Below are positions 45,238 to 54,477 of a stretch of DNA of 64,000 nt, piece after piece. Made by a program: the position numbers and the translations under genes. A model generated the notes under the pieces. That model was given only the letters and a program-made list of their open reading frames with translations. It was not told the DNA's origin and made no database searches. This DNA is from CAVXTF01 sp963701375 (GTDB taxonomy: Bacteria; Actinomycetota; Acidimicrobiia; Acidimicrobiales; CAVXTF01): positions 682,001 through 746,000 of the forward strand of contig CAVOZT010000004.1 of NCBI GenBank assembly GCA_963701375.1. The letters are read 5' to 3'. Every line of letters begins with the position of its first letter. Positions within the stretch are counted from its first letter, which is position 1.

Positions 45238-46134
45238 ACACGGTCGGCGGTCCCTGCCGAGCTTCGTTCGGCGTGGCACGAAGACGGCTGGTGCGTCTGG
45301 CACGAGGCGATCCCCCGTTCTGACGTACTTGCTGCGTCGAAAGCCCTGTCGCGGATGTTCCCGACAGTCGATGAGATGGACAGCGGCAACGAGGACGAGC
45401 GGACAACTCCTTTCAGGGTCTGGGACGCAACTTGGCCCGAGTTCCCGTTCCGGAGCCGCTCGCTCAACAGGCTCGTGATGCACGACGTGCTCCTCGACCT
45501 GGCGGAGGACCTCCTCGGGACGGACGACATCCGCTTGTACATGGCCCTTGTGACGGCCAAGTACGCGAACCAGTCGTCGCACTTCAACCAGCTTCTCCAC
45601 GCGGACTACCCGAACCACATGCTCGTTGTGCCGAGGCCCGAGCCCGGCTATCAGCAGCTGGAGACGTTCGTGTATCTGACCGACGTCACTGCGGACAACG
45701 GGGCGACGCGCCTAGTCTCGGTGACCAAGACCCGTGACATCCCGGTGGAGACCCACACACTGAGCTTCGCCGACTACCCCCATCTCTACGACGAACCGGG
45801 AGAGGCATCTGGTGCCGCCGGGTCGATCGTCTGTTACCGGCCCGACGTCTACCACCGCTCGTCGGACTGGGACGACCCAGGCAAATGCCGGATCATGATG
45901 CACATTTCGTTTCGGCCGGCCGCAGCAGAGTGGGGTGGGTACCACGCTTGGCCGTACAAGGGTTTGTCTCCCGACTGGCACAACTTCGTGAAGGATTCAA
46001 ACCCGAGGGAGCTAGGGCTGCTCGGCTTCCCGAAACCAGGGCACCCTTACTGGACGCCCGAGACGATCGCAGGGGTGAGCTCGCGCTATCCGGCGCTCGA
46101 CATGGAGCCGTGGAGGGCCGCCCTCCGGTCGTAG
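45238..46134 (+). CDS. Phytanoyl-CoA dioxygenase-family (PhyH) protein
   Basis: 298 residues from GTG 45238; GTG 45211 is an alternative. The jelly-roll of Fe(II)/2-oxoglutarate dioxygenases: FNQLLHADYPNHMLVV has the metal His-x-Asp, and GSIVCYRPDVYHRSSDWDDP the distal His. RIMMHISFR supplies the 2-oxoglutarate-binding Arg. FVYLTDVTADNGATRLVSVT is the PhyH central strand. Such enzymes hydroxylate acyl-CoAs or natural products. One of two PhyH genes in the window; this one stands alone on the plus strand. Confidence 0.85.
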   Translation, partial: TRSAVPAELRSAWHEDGWCVWHEAIPRSDVLAASKALSRMFPTVDEMDSGNEDERTTPFRVWDATWPEFPFRSRSLNRLVMHDVLLDLAEDLLGTDDIRLYMALVTAKYANQSSHFNQLLHADYPNHMLVVPRPEPGYQQLETFVYLTDVTADNGATRLVSVTKTRDIPVETHTLSFADYPHLYDEPGEASGAAGSIVCYRPDVYHRSSDWDDPGKCRIMMHISFRPAAAEWGGYHAWPYKGLSPDWHNFVKDSNPRELGLLGFPKPGHPYWTPETIAGVSSRYPALDMEPWRAALRS

Positions 46135-46161
46135 GGCCTCGAGCAAAGGTGGCGAAGGTGT

Positions 46162-49024
46162 TTACGAAGATGAAAGCTGTTTGCGCGCAAACCTGACTGC
46201 ATCTTGGCTCGAGAGGGCGAAACCCGAGTCGTAGATTCTGCGGAACTCAACTGGACCGACGGACTGCTGGAGTCGCGCCAGGTCCCGTTCACGCAGTTCG
46301 GACTCTTGTGTATCTAAGGCTTCGCCGCTGCGTTCGAAGAGGGCGTCGGCCGCACCGTGGAGCGTGATCGAGCCGTGGTGGTCCCCACCGGCTGAGAGAC
46401 ACAACGAAAGGCCATTGATCGAGTAGGCGGTTTCGATCATGCCGCCGGACCGCCACGACATGTCGAGAGCCTCTCGGTACGAGTGGCGGGCTGTATCGAA
46501 ATCGCCTTCGAGCACCGCCACGCAGCCGAGGTTGGTGAGACCGGTGGCCGTGAACGTATCGCTGTTCAGCGAGGTGCTCATCTGCAGCGACTCTTCGAGG
46601 TACTCGCGCGCCGCAGGAAAGTCCGTCTCGAGCATTGCGAGGCCTGCCAGGTTGTTGAGAATGACCGACGTCAAAAGGATGTTGCCGGCCGACCTCGAAT
46701 ATTCAAGGGCCTCGTCCCAGCTGTAGCGGGCCATGGCGAGTCCATCCTGCTCCAGGTCGGCGTCGAGCGCGTCGATGCACACGCCTGCGAAAGTGTCCAG
46801 GGACACGCTCAGCAGATGTTGGTCTCCGATCTTGCGTGCGAGCACGACCGCCTCGTTCACGAGCTCGAGGGCGGTTTCGTAACGGCCTAGGCGCTGGTTC
46901 GCGTACCCGAGCTCGCCGAGGGCGTCGGCGGTTGTCCTTTCGTCACCCAGCTTGCGGGCCTGCGCGACCGCCGGCTCGAGCGCGCCCACAGCGCCATGGA
47001 CGTCGCCTGAGCGCACCCGAAGAGCGCCGAGCGCCACGAGCGCCTGGACGGTGAGCGGTGTCCGGCGGTCGGCACCGGCAGCGCCACCTTCGCCAAGCTC
47101 GATGTTCTTGGCCGCCAGTCCCTGCTCCAGAGCCGCGATACCTTCCCCGAACTGTCCGCGAATGCGCCAGAACCGGTCCAAGGCGATCGCGAGACGCAGC
47201 ACCTCGTCCCATTTCCCTTCCTGCTCGAACTCACCTAGCGCGCGGCGCATGTTGTCGTGCTCGTAATCCAATTGTCCGAGCCAGGTGACCTGGTCCTGGC
47301 CGTCGAGCTGCGCGGCAGCCTGTTCGGCGAACGCGAGGTAAGTGTTTGCGTGGCGGGACCGGACGTGGTCTTCCTCTTCGGTCGGGCGCTGCGAGAGCTT
47401 CTCCGCGGAGTACTCGCGGATCGTCTCGAGCAGCCTGTACCGCCTTGCTCTTCCGGCCGGATCCAGCTGAACGAGGCTCTTGTCGACCAGGGACGTGAGG
47501 CGATCGAGGACCTCTTCTTCTGCGACCGCGCCGTTGGCGCAGACCAGCTCCGCCCTGTCCAGGTTGAACCCGCCTGCGAACACCGACAGACGCGACAGCA
47601 ACACTCGCTCGGGCTCCACGAGAAGGTCGTAGGACCAGTCCACCAAGGCACGAAGTGTCTGCTGGCGTCCCCTGGCAGTTCTGCTTCCGGTGGTGAGCAG
47701 CCGGAATCGATCGCCGAGCCGGGATTCGATGTCCTCCACCGACAAGGAGCTGATTCTCGACGCTGCAAGCTCGACGGCCAGCGGGATCCCGTCCAGGTGA
47801 CGGCAGATCGAAGCGACGACAGGTGCATTCGAGTCGTCCAGCGAGAAGGTGTTGTCCCGAGCGACCGCTCTCGCCAAAAAGAGTTGCGCTGCTTCTGACC
47901 TGCCGACCGATTCTGCGGTATCGGTTCCTTCCGATCCCTTTCCTTCCGGTCCTTCCGGGCCTAGTGCGCCCGGCGACGTCGGCAGCGACAGTGTGGGCAC
48001 TCGGTAGACGTACTCTCCCTCGATGCCGAGCGGTTCGCGGCTCGTCGCGAGGATCTCCACGCGGCGGACACGAGCGGAGCAGCGCCTCTGCTATCTCCGC
48101 TGAGGCCTCGATCAGGTGCTCGCAGTTGTCGAGGACGACGAGCAGGTTGCGGTCCTTTAGTGCGTCGCAAAGCGAGTCCGTGGTCGAAATGCCGGGCCTG
48201 TCGCGAACGGAGAGGACCGAAGCGATCTCGCGGGCGACCATGTCAGGCTCTGACAAGGCGGCGAGCTCGACGAGCCACACCCCGTTTCCCGACCCGTCCA
48301 CCAGGTCGGCTGCGACCTGGACGGCGAGCCTGGATTTGCCGACTCCGCCCGAGCCGCAGAGAGTCACGAGACGACTCGTATCAAGGAGTGCTTTCACCTC
48401 TTCCATCTCGCGCTCGCGACCGACGAAGCTCGCTATCTGCTGAGGGAGGTTGTTGCCCAGCCCTGGGTTGTCGAGCGACCCGAGGGGCGGGAACTGCGTC
48501 ACGAGGCCGTACGCGTCGACCTGGAACACTTCCTCAGGAGCGCCTAGGTCCTTCAGCTGGTGCACCCCCAGGTCCGACAACGAGATCCCTTCAGGCAAGC
48601 CGGATCTGACGAGGCCGGCGGTGACCGAGGAGACCACCGTTTGACCCCCGTTGGCCACGGCGCTCAGCCGAGCGGCTCGGTTGACCGTCGGTCCGAAGTA
48701 GTCCCCGTCGCGCTCCTCGCACGTTCCGCTGTGAAGGCCCATTCGCACTCGGATCCGCAGAGGCGCGGGCCAGTCTTCGGCGCTCAGGGCGGCCTGCGCC
48801 TCTACGGCGGCGGTGACGGCGTCGCGGGCATCGGAGAACGAAGCGCAGAAGGCGTCCCCGACCGTCTTGAACACGTAGCCCGACGAACCTTCGATGGCTG
48901 AGCGCAGCAGTTCGTCGTGACGCGGGAGTGCGACCGCCATCGCTTCTGGTTGCTCTTCCCACGACGCCGTAGAGCCCTCGATGTCGGAGAAGAGAAGGGT
49001 CACCAGGCCCGAGGGGTGCTCCAC
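46162..49024 (-). pseudogene. Cyclase-STAND ATPase-TPR regulator, one frameshift
   Basis: ATG 49024. N-terminal adenylate/guanylate cyclase domain (VTLLFSDIEGSTASWEEQPE, VFKTVGDAFCASFSDA, GPTVNRAARLSAVANGGQT). Then a STAND NTPase: SFVGREREMEEV, TLCGSGGVGKSRLAVQVAAD (P-loop), LLVVLDNCEHLIEA (Walker B), and, in the second frame, VEILATSREPLGIEGEYVYR. TPR-like helices follow to the end. Removing one base at about 48063 (GCGGC to GCGC on the plus strand) joins them to 953 residues. The hinge holds Gly-x-x repeats (GALGPEGPEGKGSEG). Such multidomain proteins are common actinobacterial signal regulators; there is no LuxR HTH here, so output may be the cyclase itself. Confidence 0.8.
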
Positions 49025-49052
49025 GTTCCGAAAATTACCCTGACAGTGAGAT

Positions 49053-49829
49053 TTATCGTCCCTGCCAACGAGGTTCGCGACGCTCGGCTACGGCAGACAG
49101 GCCCTCGCGAGCGTCTTCTGTCGAATTCGCGACGATCCGCATAGCCTCACCGACCCGGATCGCCTCTGGTATCGACAGATGCGGGGCGCGCATCGCCATC
49201 TCCTTCATCGCACGCTGTGCCAGGGGAGCGCCGCGGACGAGCCTGGCTGCCAGCTCGTGCGCTGCGATCATCAGTTCGTCGTGGGGGACCACCCGCCACA
49301 CGAGACCCATCTCCTTCGCCCTCGTCGCGTCCACGGACTCGCCTGTCATGAGCATCTCCATCGCATCCGTCCAGCCGATCCTCTGCGGGAGCCGAATCGC
49401 CCCGACTATGGCGGGCACACCGATCGCCGCTTCGGGGTAGCCGAAGCGCGCCCTGTCGCTCGCGAGGACGAAGTCGCACCACGTGACCATCGTGAGCCCG
49501 TAGCCGAGGCAGTGCCCGTTCACGGCGGCGATGACCGGTTTGTAGATCTCCCAGCCGCTCTCGTACGAGTTCAACGTGGGCTTCTCCCAGAAGCTCCCCG
49601 GGAACTCGCCTGCCGCACCACCTGCGTCGCGAAGATCCGCCCCGGCGCAGAACGCGCGCCCCGCTCCCGTAACTATGGCGATCCACGCCTCCTCGTCGTC
49701 GCGAAAGCGTGCGAACGCGTCGTTGAGCCCACGACGCATTGCGCCGTTGATGGCGTTCAAGACCTCGGGCCGGTTGTAGGTGATGGTGACGACGTGAGAC
49801 GTGCGTTCGTAGAGGACGGGATCAGCCAT
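49053..49829 (-). CDS. Enoyl-CoA hydratase/isomerase-family protein
   Basis: 258 residues from ATG 49829. Crotonase fold: VVTITYNRPEVLNAINGAM, the oxyanion region AGRAFCAGADLRDAGG, KPVIAAVNGHCLGYGLTMVT and the second Gly of the oxyanion hole, then ASDRARFGYPEAAIGVPAIV. The catalytic Glu region reads FGYPEAAIGVPA. Probable acyl-CoA hydration or isomerisation in fatty/branched-acid breakdown. It is divergent from the PhyH operon that begins at 49864, and the two share an intergenic promoter region, consistent with a common lipid-related theme. Confidence 0.87.
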   Translation of the reverse strand: MADPVLYERTSHVVTITYNRPEVLNAINGAMRRGLNDAFARFRDDEEAWIAIVTGAGRAFCAGADLRDAGGAAGEFPGSFWEKPTLNSYESGWEIYKPVIAAVNGHCLGYGLTMVTWCDFVLASDRARFGYPEAAIGVPAIVGAIRLPQRIGWTDAMEMLMTGESVDATRAKEMGLVWRVVPHDELMIAAHELAARLVRGAPLAQRAMKEMAMRAPHLSIPEAIRVGEAMRIVANSTEDAREGLSAVAERREPRWQGR

Positions 49830-49863
49830 GCCAGGCAAGGTACCCGGCGACTACCTTGGCGGC

Positions 49864-51111
49864 ATGCCCAGCGACCGGTTCGGTCCGATCGACTTCGATC
49901 GGTTCCACGAGGAGGAACTGCCTGAACGCCTCGCTCAGCGCTCGAGGATCTTCACCGACGCCGCCTCGCGTTCGGTCCGACCCATAGCGTTCCGCCTCGA
50001 CGACAGACGCTCGTATACCTACGAGCCCTCTGGATCTGCCAAGGGTGGTGGCGACGACATCACCGTCACGGCAGGCGACGGGGGAGCCCAAACGGTCGTC
50101 AACCTGACCTACGAGGACTGGTGCTCGTTCGCCTGGGAGCTGAGAAGCTGCTTCGGCCTGTTCTACGCCGACCGGCTGGCCTTTGCTCGAGGGGGATTCG
50201 GATCGCTCGCCCGCTGGGAACCGGCACTCCGGGTGGCGTTCGACGGCCAACCGATATACGACCTCGACGATCCGCCCGAGGTAATCGACGAGGCGGGGGA
50301 GTCTCTCGACCTGAGCAGGCGCTTCAGCCTGGACGACCTGGAACACCGCGGCGACGAGGTTGCCGACTTCTTGGCGAGGGCCGGCTTCGTGCATCTGAGC
50401 GGCGTGGTCAACGGCGGCGAGATCGGCAGGCTCTCGGCCGACGTCGCCGAGGCAGTGGCCCGCGCCCGGCCCGACGACAAGCGTTCGTGGTGGACGACCG
50501 TCGAAGGGGAGGACAGATGCAACCGCGTCAACTACCTGAACGAGCAATCGCCCTTCATCGCCGGTCTCGGCGAAGACGAGCGCTTCCGGCGCATAGGCGC
50601 CCTGGGCGGTCCTGACCTCCGCGACGCGCCGGACCGCCTCGATGGAAACAGCGTTGTCATAAAGGTGCCCGGCGCCTCCTCGGGGCTCGCCGATCTGCCG
50701 TGGCACCGCGACTGCGGCATGGGAGGACACCCGGTCAAGTGCCCGATGCTCAACATCGGCATCCAGCTCGACGCGGCGACTGCCGGAGCCGGGCAGCTCA
50801 CCATGATCGCCGGCTCCCATCGCGGGATCTCTCCGCTTCCTCGCCAAGAGCAGACAGAGGGCCTGCCGGTCGTGGCACTCACGACCGAGCCGGGGGACGT
50901 CACCGTTCATTTCGGGCACACCCTGCACGCCGCTCCGCCTCCGTCCGACCGCGACGCAGAGGGGCGCCGGGCTCTTTACCTGTCGTATGTCCCGCCGCTC
51001 ACCTTCGAGATGGTCGGGCCCGGTCAGGGTTACAACGACGTGCTCTTCACCCGGAGCGCCGGGCACATCGGGCACGTCAACGACATCAACGCGGCTTCGA
51101 CCGCAAACTGA
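49864..51111 (+). CDS. Phytanoyl-CoA dioxygenase with N-terminal sterol-carrier-like domain
   Basis: 415 residues from ATG 49864 (MPSDRFGPIDFDRFHEEELP). Residues ~60-145 contain TYEDWCSFAWELRSCFGLFY and WEPALRVAFDGQPIYD, a stretch that looks like an SCP2-type lipid-binding domain (tentative). The PhyH half has WHRDCGMGGHPVKCPML (metal His-x-Asp, about 291-307), then TMIAGSHRG and VTVHFGHTLHAAPPPSD with the distal His, and RRALYLSYVPP with the Arg. It would hydroxylate a lipid or steroid substrate with Fe2+ and 2-oxoglutarate. First gene of a five-gene operon. Confidence 0.82.
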   Translation: MPSDRFGPIDFDRFHEEELPERLAQRSRIFTDAASRSVRPIAFRLDDRRSYTYEPSGSAKGGGDDITVTAGDGGAQTVVNLTYEDWCSFAWELRSCFGLFYADRLAFARGGFGSLARWEPALRVAFDGQPIYDLDDPPEVIDEAGESLDLSRRFSLDDLEHRGDEVADFLARAGFVHLSGVVNGGEIGRLSADVAEAVARARPDDKRSWWTTVEGEDRCNRVNYLNEQSPFIAGLGEDERFRRIGALGGPDLRDAPDRLDGNSVVIKVPGASSGLADLPWHRDCGMGGHPVKCPMLNIGIQLDAATAGAGQLTMIAGSHRGISPLPRQEQTEGLPVVALTTEPGDVTVHFGHTLHAAPPPSDRDAEGRRALYLSYVPPLTFEMVGPGQGYNDVLFTRSAGHIGHVNDINAASTAN

Positions 51112-51135
51112 CTCAGGACTACAGTCCGCCGCGAC

Positions 51136-52407
51136 ATGGTGCCCGACTCGGATCAGAAGGCCGCGCCAACCCGCGAGCCGGCCTGGATGCCTGCTTACGT
51201 CGGCTCCGCATACAGGCGGGGAGACTCGACGGACGGTGACCTCCTGTCGGGCAGGGCGCTCGAGCAGCTGATCGAGGGATTGCAGAACGCAGCCGAGGTG
51301 CTCCGTTCCGACAGCGCCCCGCAAGGCCACGTCAACCAGGCGTCCGGGTACCGCCATCTCCTGGTCCTGCTCGCCCTCGGGATCGACGACACGCTCAGGA
51401 CTTCCGATCCCTACGATCCGTACTTCGCGCCGGCGAACGTCGACAACGTCTTGAAGTGGGGCATGGATTGCCCTGATGCCGCCTACACCGGAGCGGCGAT
51501 TCGCGGCGACGCCTACTACGTCGTGAGGGGCAATCGACAGACGGTCCGCTACCTAGGGTTCCAGGCGATGGCGGGAATCGAGAACACCGCCAACATCGTC
51601 GCCGACGAGCTCCCCCTCGGTGAAGACGGCTCCTTCGAGTTGGTCCTGTCGCGCGAGCAACCGGAGGACATATCCCCGTCGAACTGGATGCCACTTTCCG
51701 ATCGGACGTCGTCACTGGTGGTCCGCCAGTTCTTCTACGACTGGGAGAACGAGAGCGCGGCTGACCTCGAGATCGAGTGCGTCCGCCGGTCACATGTGCC
51801 GACCGAACGGCGTGCGGAATCTGCCGCCGGGGTATCGAACCAGCTCGCCGCTCTGGGCGAGTTCGTCGACGCGAGCTTCAGGTTCTGGCGCGACGTCGAA
51901 GAAGGCGGGCGCGCACAGGGGCTCAACATCTTCAGGGAGCCGGCGGCACTCACCAACATCGGTGGCGCAGCGGAGAACGTCACTGTATGGGGGTCCTGGC
52001 AGCTCGAGCCCGACGAAGCTCTGCTGATAGAGGTGGAGCCGCCTGACGCTCTTTATTGGAGCGCGGCGCTCGGCAACTACTGGTGGGAGACGATCGATTA
52101 TGCCAACCACCAGTCCAGCTTGAATGGCTTCCAGGCGGTGCTCGACGACGACGGGATCTTCCGCGCGGTTGTATCAGGCACCGACCCGGGGGTGGCCAAC
52201 TGGCTCGACACGGCGGGCCACGAGCGCGGTCCCATGATCTTCAGGTGGCTTCGCGCCGACTCGCACCCGGTACCTGCGACGAGATTGGTGCCGCTGCGAA
52301 GCGTCCTAGACAACCTGCCCGCCGGCACCGCCCTCGTGTCGCCCGAAGAGCGTCGCAAGGTCATAGACCGGCGGCGTGCAGGTGTGAGACGGCGGTTCCC
52401 GCGCTGA
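51136..52407 (+). CDS. DUF1214-containing protein
   Basis: 423 residues, GTG/ATG start at 51136 (MVPDSDQKAAPTREPAWMPA), 24 bp after the PhyH gene. It contains NVTVWGSWQLEPDEALLIEV, ALGNYWWETIDYANHQSSLN, and a C-terminal PLRSVLDNLPAGTALVSPEE, with earlier AYTGAAIRGDAYYVVRGNRQ and GNRQTVRYLGFQAMAG. The DUF1214 fold (double-Psi type, paired with DUF1254 elsewhere) is known only structurally. It is repeatedly found with lipid and steroid genes in actinobacteria as I remember, but the function is unknown. No signal peptide, so cytoplasmic. Confidence 0.72.
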   Translation: MVPDSDQKAAPTREPAWMPAYVGSAYRRGDSTDGDLLSGRALEQLIEGLQNAAEVLRSDSAPQGHVNQASGYRHLLVLLALGIDDTLRTSDPYDPYFAPANVDNVLKWGMDCPDAAYTGAAIRGDAYYVVRGNRQTVRYLGFQAMAGIENTANIVADELPLGEDGSFELVLSREQPEDISPSNWMPLSDRTSSLVVRQFFYDWENESAADLEIECVRRSHVPTERRAESAAGVSNQLAALGEFVDASFRFWRDVEEGGRAQGLNIFREPAALTNIGGAAENVTVWGSWQLEPDEALLIEVEPPDALYWSAALGNYWWETIDYANHQSSLNGFQAVLDDDGIFRAVVSGTDPGVANWLDTAGHERGPMIFRWLRADSHPVPATRLVPLRSVLDNLPAGTALVSPEERRKVIDRRRAGVRRRFPR

Positions 52408-52517
52408 CTCTTTGCGCAACGACGGTCCTGAGCACCAAGCTCCAACCAAACGCTGCCCTCTGGGCCCAAGGTCGCGCAGCCGACATATCGACATACGAAA
52501 CCGAAAAGGAGAGGTAG

Positions 52518-53318
52518 ATGGACCTGGGTTTGAAGGGTGCCACGGCGGCGGTCACAGGCGCCACCAAGGGCATGGGCCGCGCCATCGCCGAGATCCTGGC
52601 CGAAGAGGGTGCAAACGTCGCGGTACTCGCACACGGTCAGGGCGCGATCGACGCGACGATCGCATCGCTCGAGAGCAAAGGCGCAGAGGCGATCGGTCTG
52701 TCGGTCGACGTTCTCGTCCCGGCTCAGATCGAAGCGGCCTTTGCGGCGATCGACGACAAATGGGGGTCACTCAACATCCTCGTGAACACCATCGGCCCCG
52801 CCGCGGGGAGGTTCGAGAACCTGACCGACGATGACTGGCTGACCGCGTTCGGGCTCGGGACGATGGCGGCCGTGCGCTGTGTCCGCGCAGCGCTGCCCCT
52901 TCTGCGCCGCGCGGAGTGGGCGCGCATCGTCAACTTCTCCGCTCACTCGATACAGCGCCAGAGCGAGCTCCTTCCCGCGTACACCGCATCAAAGGCCGCG
53001 GTCGCGAGCGTGTCGAAGAACCTCGCCAAATCTCTCGCCAAAGAAGGCATCCTCGTCAACACGGTGAGCCCGGGGACGATCGTGACCGCCAGCTTTACCG
53101 AGGCCCTCCACGACGTGTTCGTCGAGCGCGGCCTCAACTCCTCCGATCCCTACGACGTCATGCGGTGGATCGAAGACGTGTTCCACCAGCCCGCCGATCT
53201 CGGCCGGGCCGGGCTCGCCGAGGAGGTTGCGGCTGTCGTCGTCTTCTTGGCGTCGCGTCGCAACGGCTACGCGACCGGTGTCAACGTCAACGTCAACGGG
53301 GGATCGGACTTCGTCTGA
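52518..53318 (+). CDS. Short-chain dehydrogenase/reductase (SDR)
   Basis: 266 residues. Classical SDR: GATAAVTGATKGMGRAIAEI is the cofactor-binding Thr-Gly-x3-Gly-x-Gly. NILVNTIGPAAGRF is the Asn-Thr-x-Gly-type motif, and LLPAYTASKAAVASVSKNLA is the Tyr-x3-Lys catalytic pair with upstream Ser in NFSAHSIQRQSE. The C-terminal NAPATVNVNVNGGSDFV-like end is typical of ketoacyl-reductase SDRs. Uses NAD(P)H to interconvert alcohols and ketones. Third gene of the operon; a start with GAAAAGGAGAGGTAG upstream is clear. Confidence 0.9.
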   Translation: MDLGLKGATAAVTGATKGMGRAIAEILAEEGANVAVLAHGQGAIDATIASLESKGAEAIGLSVDVLVPAQIEAAFAAIDDKWGSLNILVNTIGPAAGRFENLTDDDWLTAFGLGTMAAVRCVRAALPLLRRAEWARIVNFSAHSIQRQSELLPAYTASKAAVASVSKNLAKSLAKEGILVNTVSPGTIVTASFTEALHDVFVERGLNSSDPYDVMRWIEDVFHQPADLGRAGLAEEVAAVVVFLASRRNGYATGVNVNVNGGSDFV

Positions 53319-53331
53319 TGCGGAGCATCTG

Positions 53332-54477
53332 ATGCTCACGGCGGACGAGCTCGTCGAGGATGCCGAACGCGAGACGGGGCTCGGTGACTTCGGAGGTGAA
53401 ACGTTCCGCGAGGGACTGGAACGCCTGACCGAGTCTCTCGTGGCCGAGGGAGAACTGAACGAGCTCGGAGAGCAGATCCTCGGTCTCAGGCTGAGGAGCG
53501 CTCTGGTGAACCGCCTGCGCATCGAGGACACGATCCGTTCGCATCCCGAGATCACGAACGAGGTCGTCGAAGGCCCGATCGTGATCCTCGGCCTGCCGCG
53601 CACTGGCACAACTGCGACGAGCCAGCTCGTGGCGCTCGATCCCGCGGTGCGCTCGCTCAGACTGTGGGAGTCGAGCGATCCAGTGCCCCCGCCCGAGTCG
53701 GCCACCGAGAACACCGACCCGCGTATCGAAGAGGCCGAGCTTGGGCTCCAGATGATGTACGAGACCTTCCCGCGCATGGCGTCTCTCCACATCCAGACCG
53801 CCACTGGCCCGACCGAGTGCCAGGACCTGCTCGGCATGGAGTTCCGCACGGCGCACTTCGACGGCATGGCTCACGTGCCGAGCTACAGACGCTGGGTCGT
53901 CAACTGCGACATGTCGCCCGCGTACAGGTACCACCGACGCGTGCTCCAGCTGCTGCAGTGGCATTGCCCACCCCGCCTCTGGCACCTGAAGACTCCTGTC
54001 CACATGCTCTCGTTGGACGCGCTCACAACCGCCTATCCGGGTGCGATGTTCCTGTGGACTCATCGCGACCCTGCCGACGTGCTCGGCTCCGTTTGCAGCC
54101 TGATCGCCTACACGCGCAGCTGGGTCAGCGATCGTGACGACTCACGAGAGCTGGGCGCCCAACAGGTCGAGTTGTGGAGTGAGGCTCTCAGGCGAGCCAT
54201 CGCGTACCGCGACGAGGTTGGCGAGAAGCGCTTCGCCGACATCTCGTGGGCCGAGCTGCAGACAGACCCGGTTTCGGTCCTCGGGCGTGCCTACGAAAAG
54301 CTCGGTCTCGACTTCTCGAGCGAAGCCGAACAGCGGATGACGCAGTGGAAGGCCGCCAACCCGCCGGGCGCACACGGATCTCACGAGTTCTCGCTCGACG
54401 AGTTCGGCCTGTCCGCCGACGCCGTGCGTGATCGCTTCAGCTTCTATCTCGACCGGTTCGAGCTGCGCGACGGGTGA
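53332..54477 (+). CDS. Sulfotransferase-family protein
   Basis: 381 residues from ATG 53332. PAPS-binding 5' loop GPIVILGLPRTGTTATSQLV (about 80-99) with the Gly-x-Pro-Arg-Thr-Gly-Thr-Thr pattern. A 3' phosphate region follows around WTHRDPADVLGSVCSLIAYT with Arg/Ser. The rest, with WHLKTPVHMLSLDALTTAYP and FADISWAELQTDPVSVLGRA, is like the Stf/Sulfotransferase_3 group. Would transfer sulfate from PAPS to an alcohol. It is 13 bp after the SDR, overlaps the next gene by 4 bp. A sulfate acceptor could be the hydroxyl installed by PhyH. Confidence 0.82.
   Translation: MLTADELVEDAERETGLGDFGGETFREGLERLTESLVAEGELNELGEQILGLRLRSALVNRLRIEDTIRSHPEITNEVVEGPIVILGLPRTGTTATSQLVALDPAVRSLRLWESSDPVPPPESATENTDPRIEEAELGLQMMYETFPRMASLHIQTATGPTECQDLLGMEFRTAHFDGMAHVPSYRRWVVNCDMSPAYRYHRRVLQLLQWHCPPRLWHLKTPVHMLSLDALTTAYPGAMFLWTHRDPADVLGSVCSLIAYTRSWVSDRDDSRELGAQQVELWSEALRRAIAYRDEVGEKRFADISWAELQTDPVSVLGRAYEKLGLDFSSEAEQRMTQWKAANPPGAHGSHEFSLDEFGLSADAVRDRFSFYLDRFELRDG

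Noticed and set aside
44039..45406. Minus-strand 455-codon frame spanning the H1-like gene as one protein
   Set aside because: Only its DsbA-like first half is real; the rest is the antisense of the Lys/Ala tail, low-complexity (LFAGRPL type).
49822..51357. Minus-strand 511-codon frame opposite the PhyH operon
   Set aside because: Antisense shadow caused by high GC; the plus-strand genes have clear catalytic motifs and good starts.
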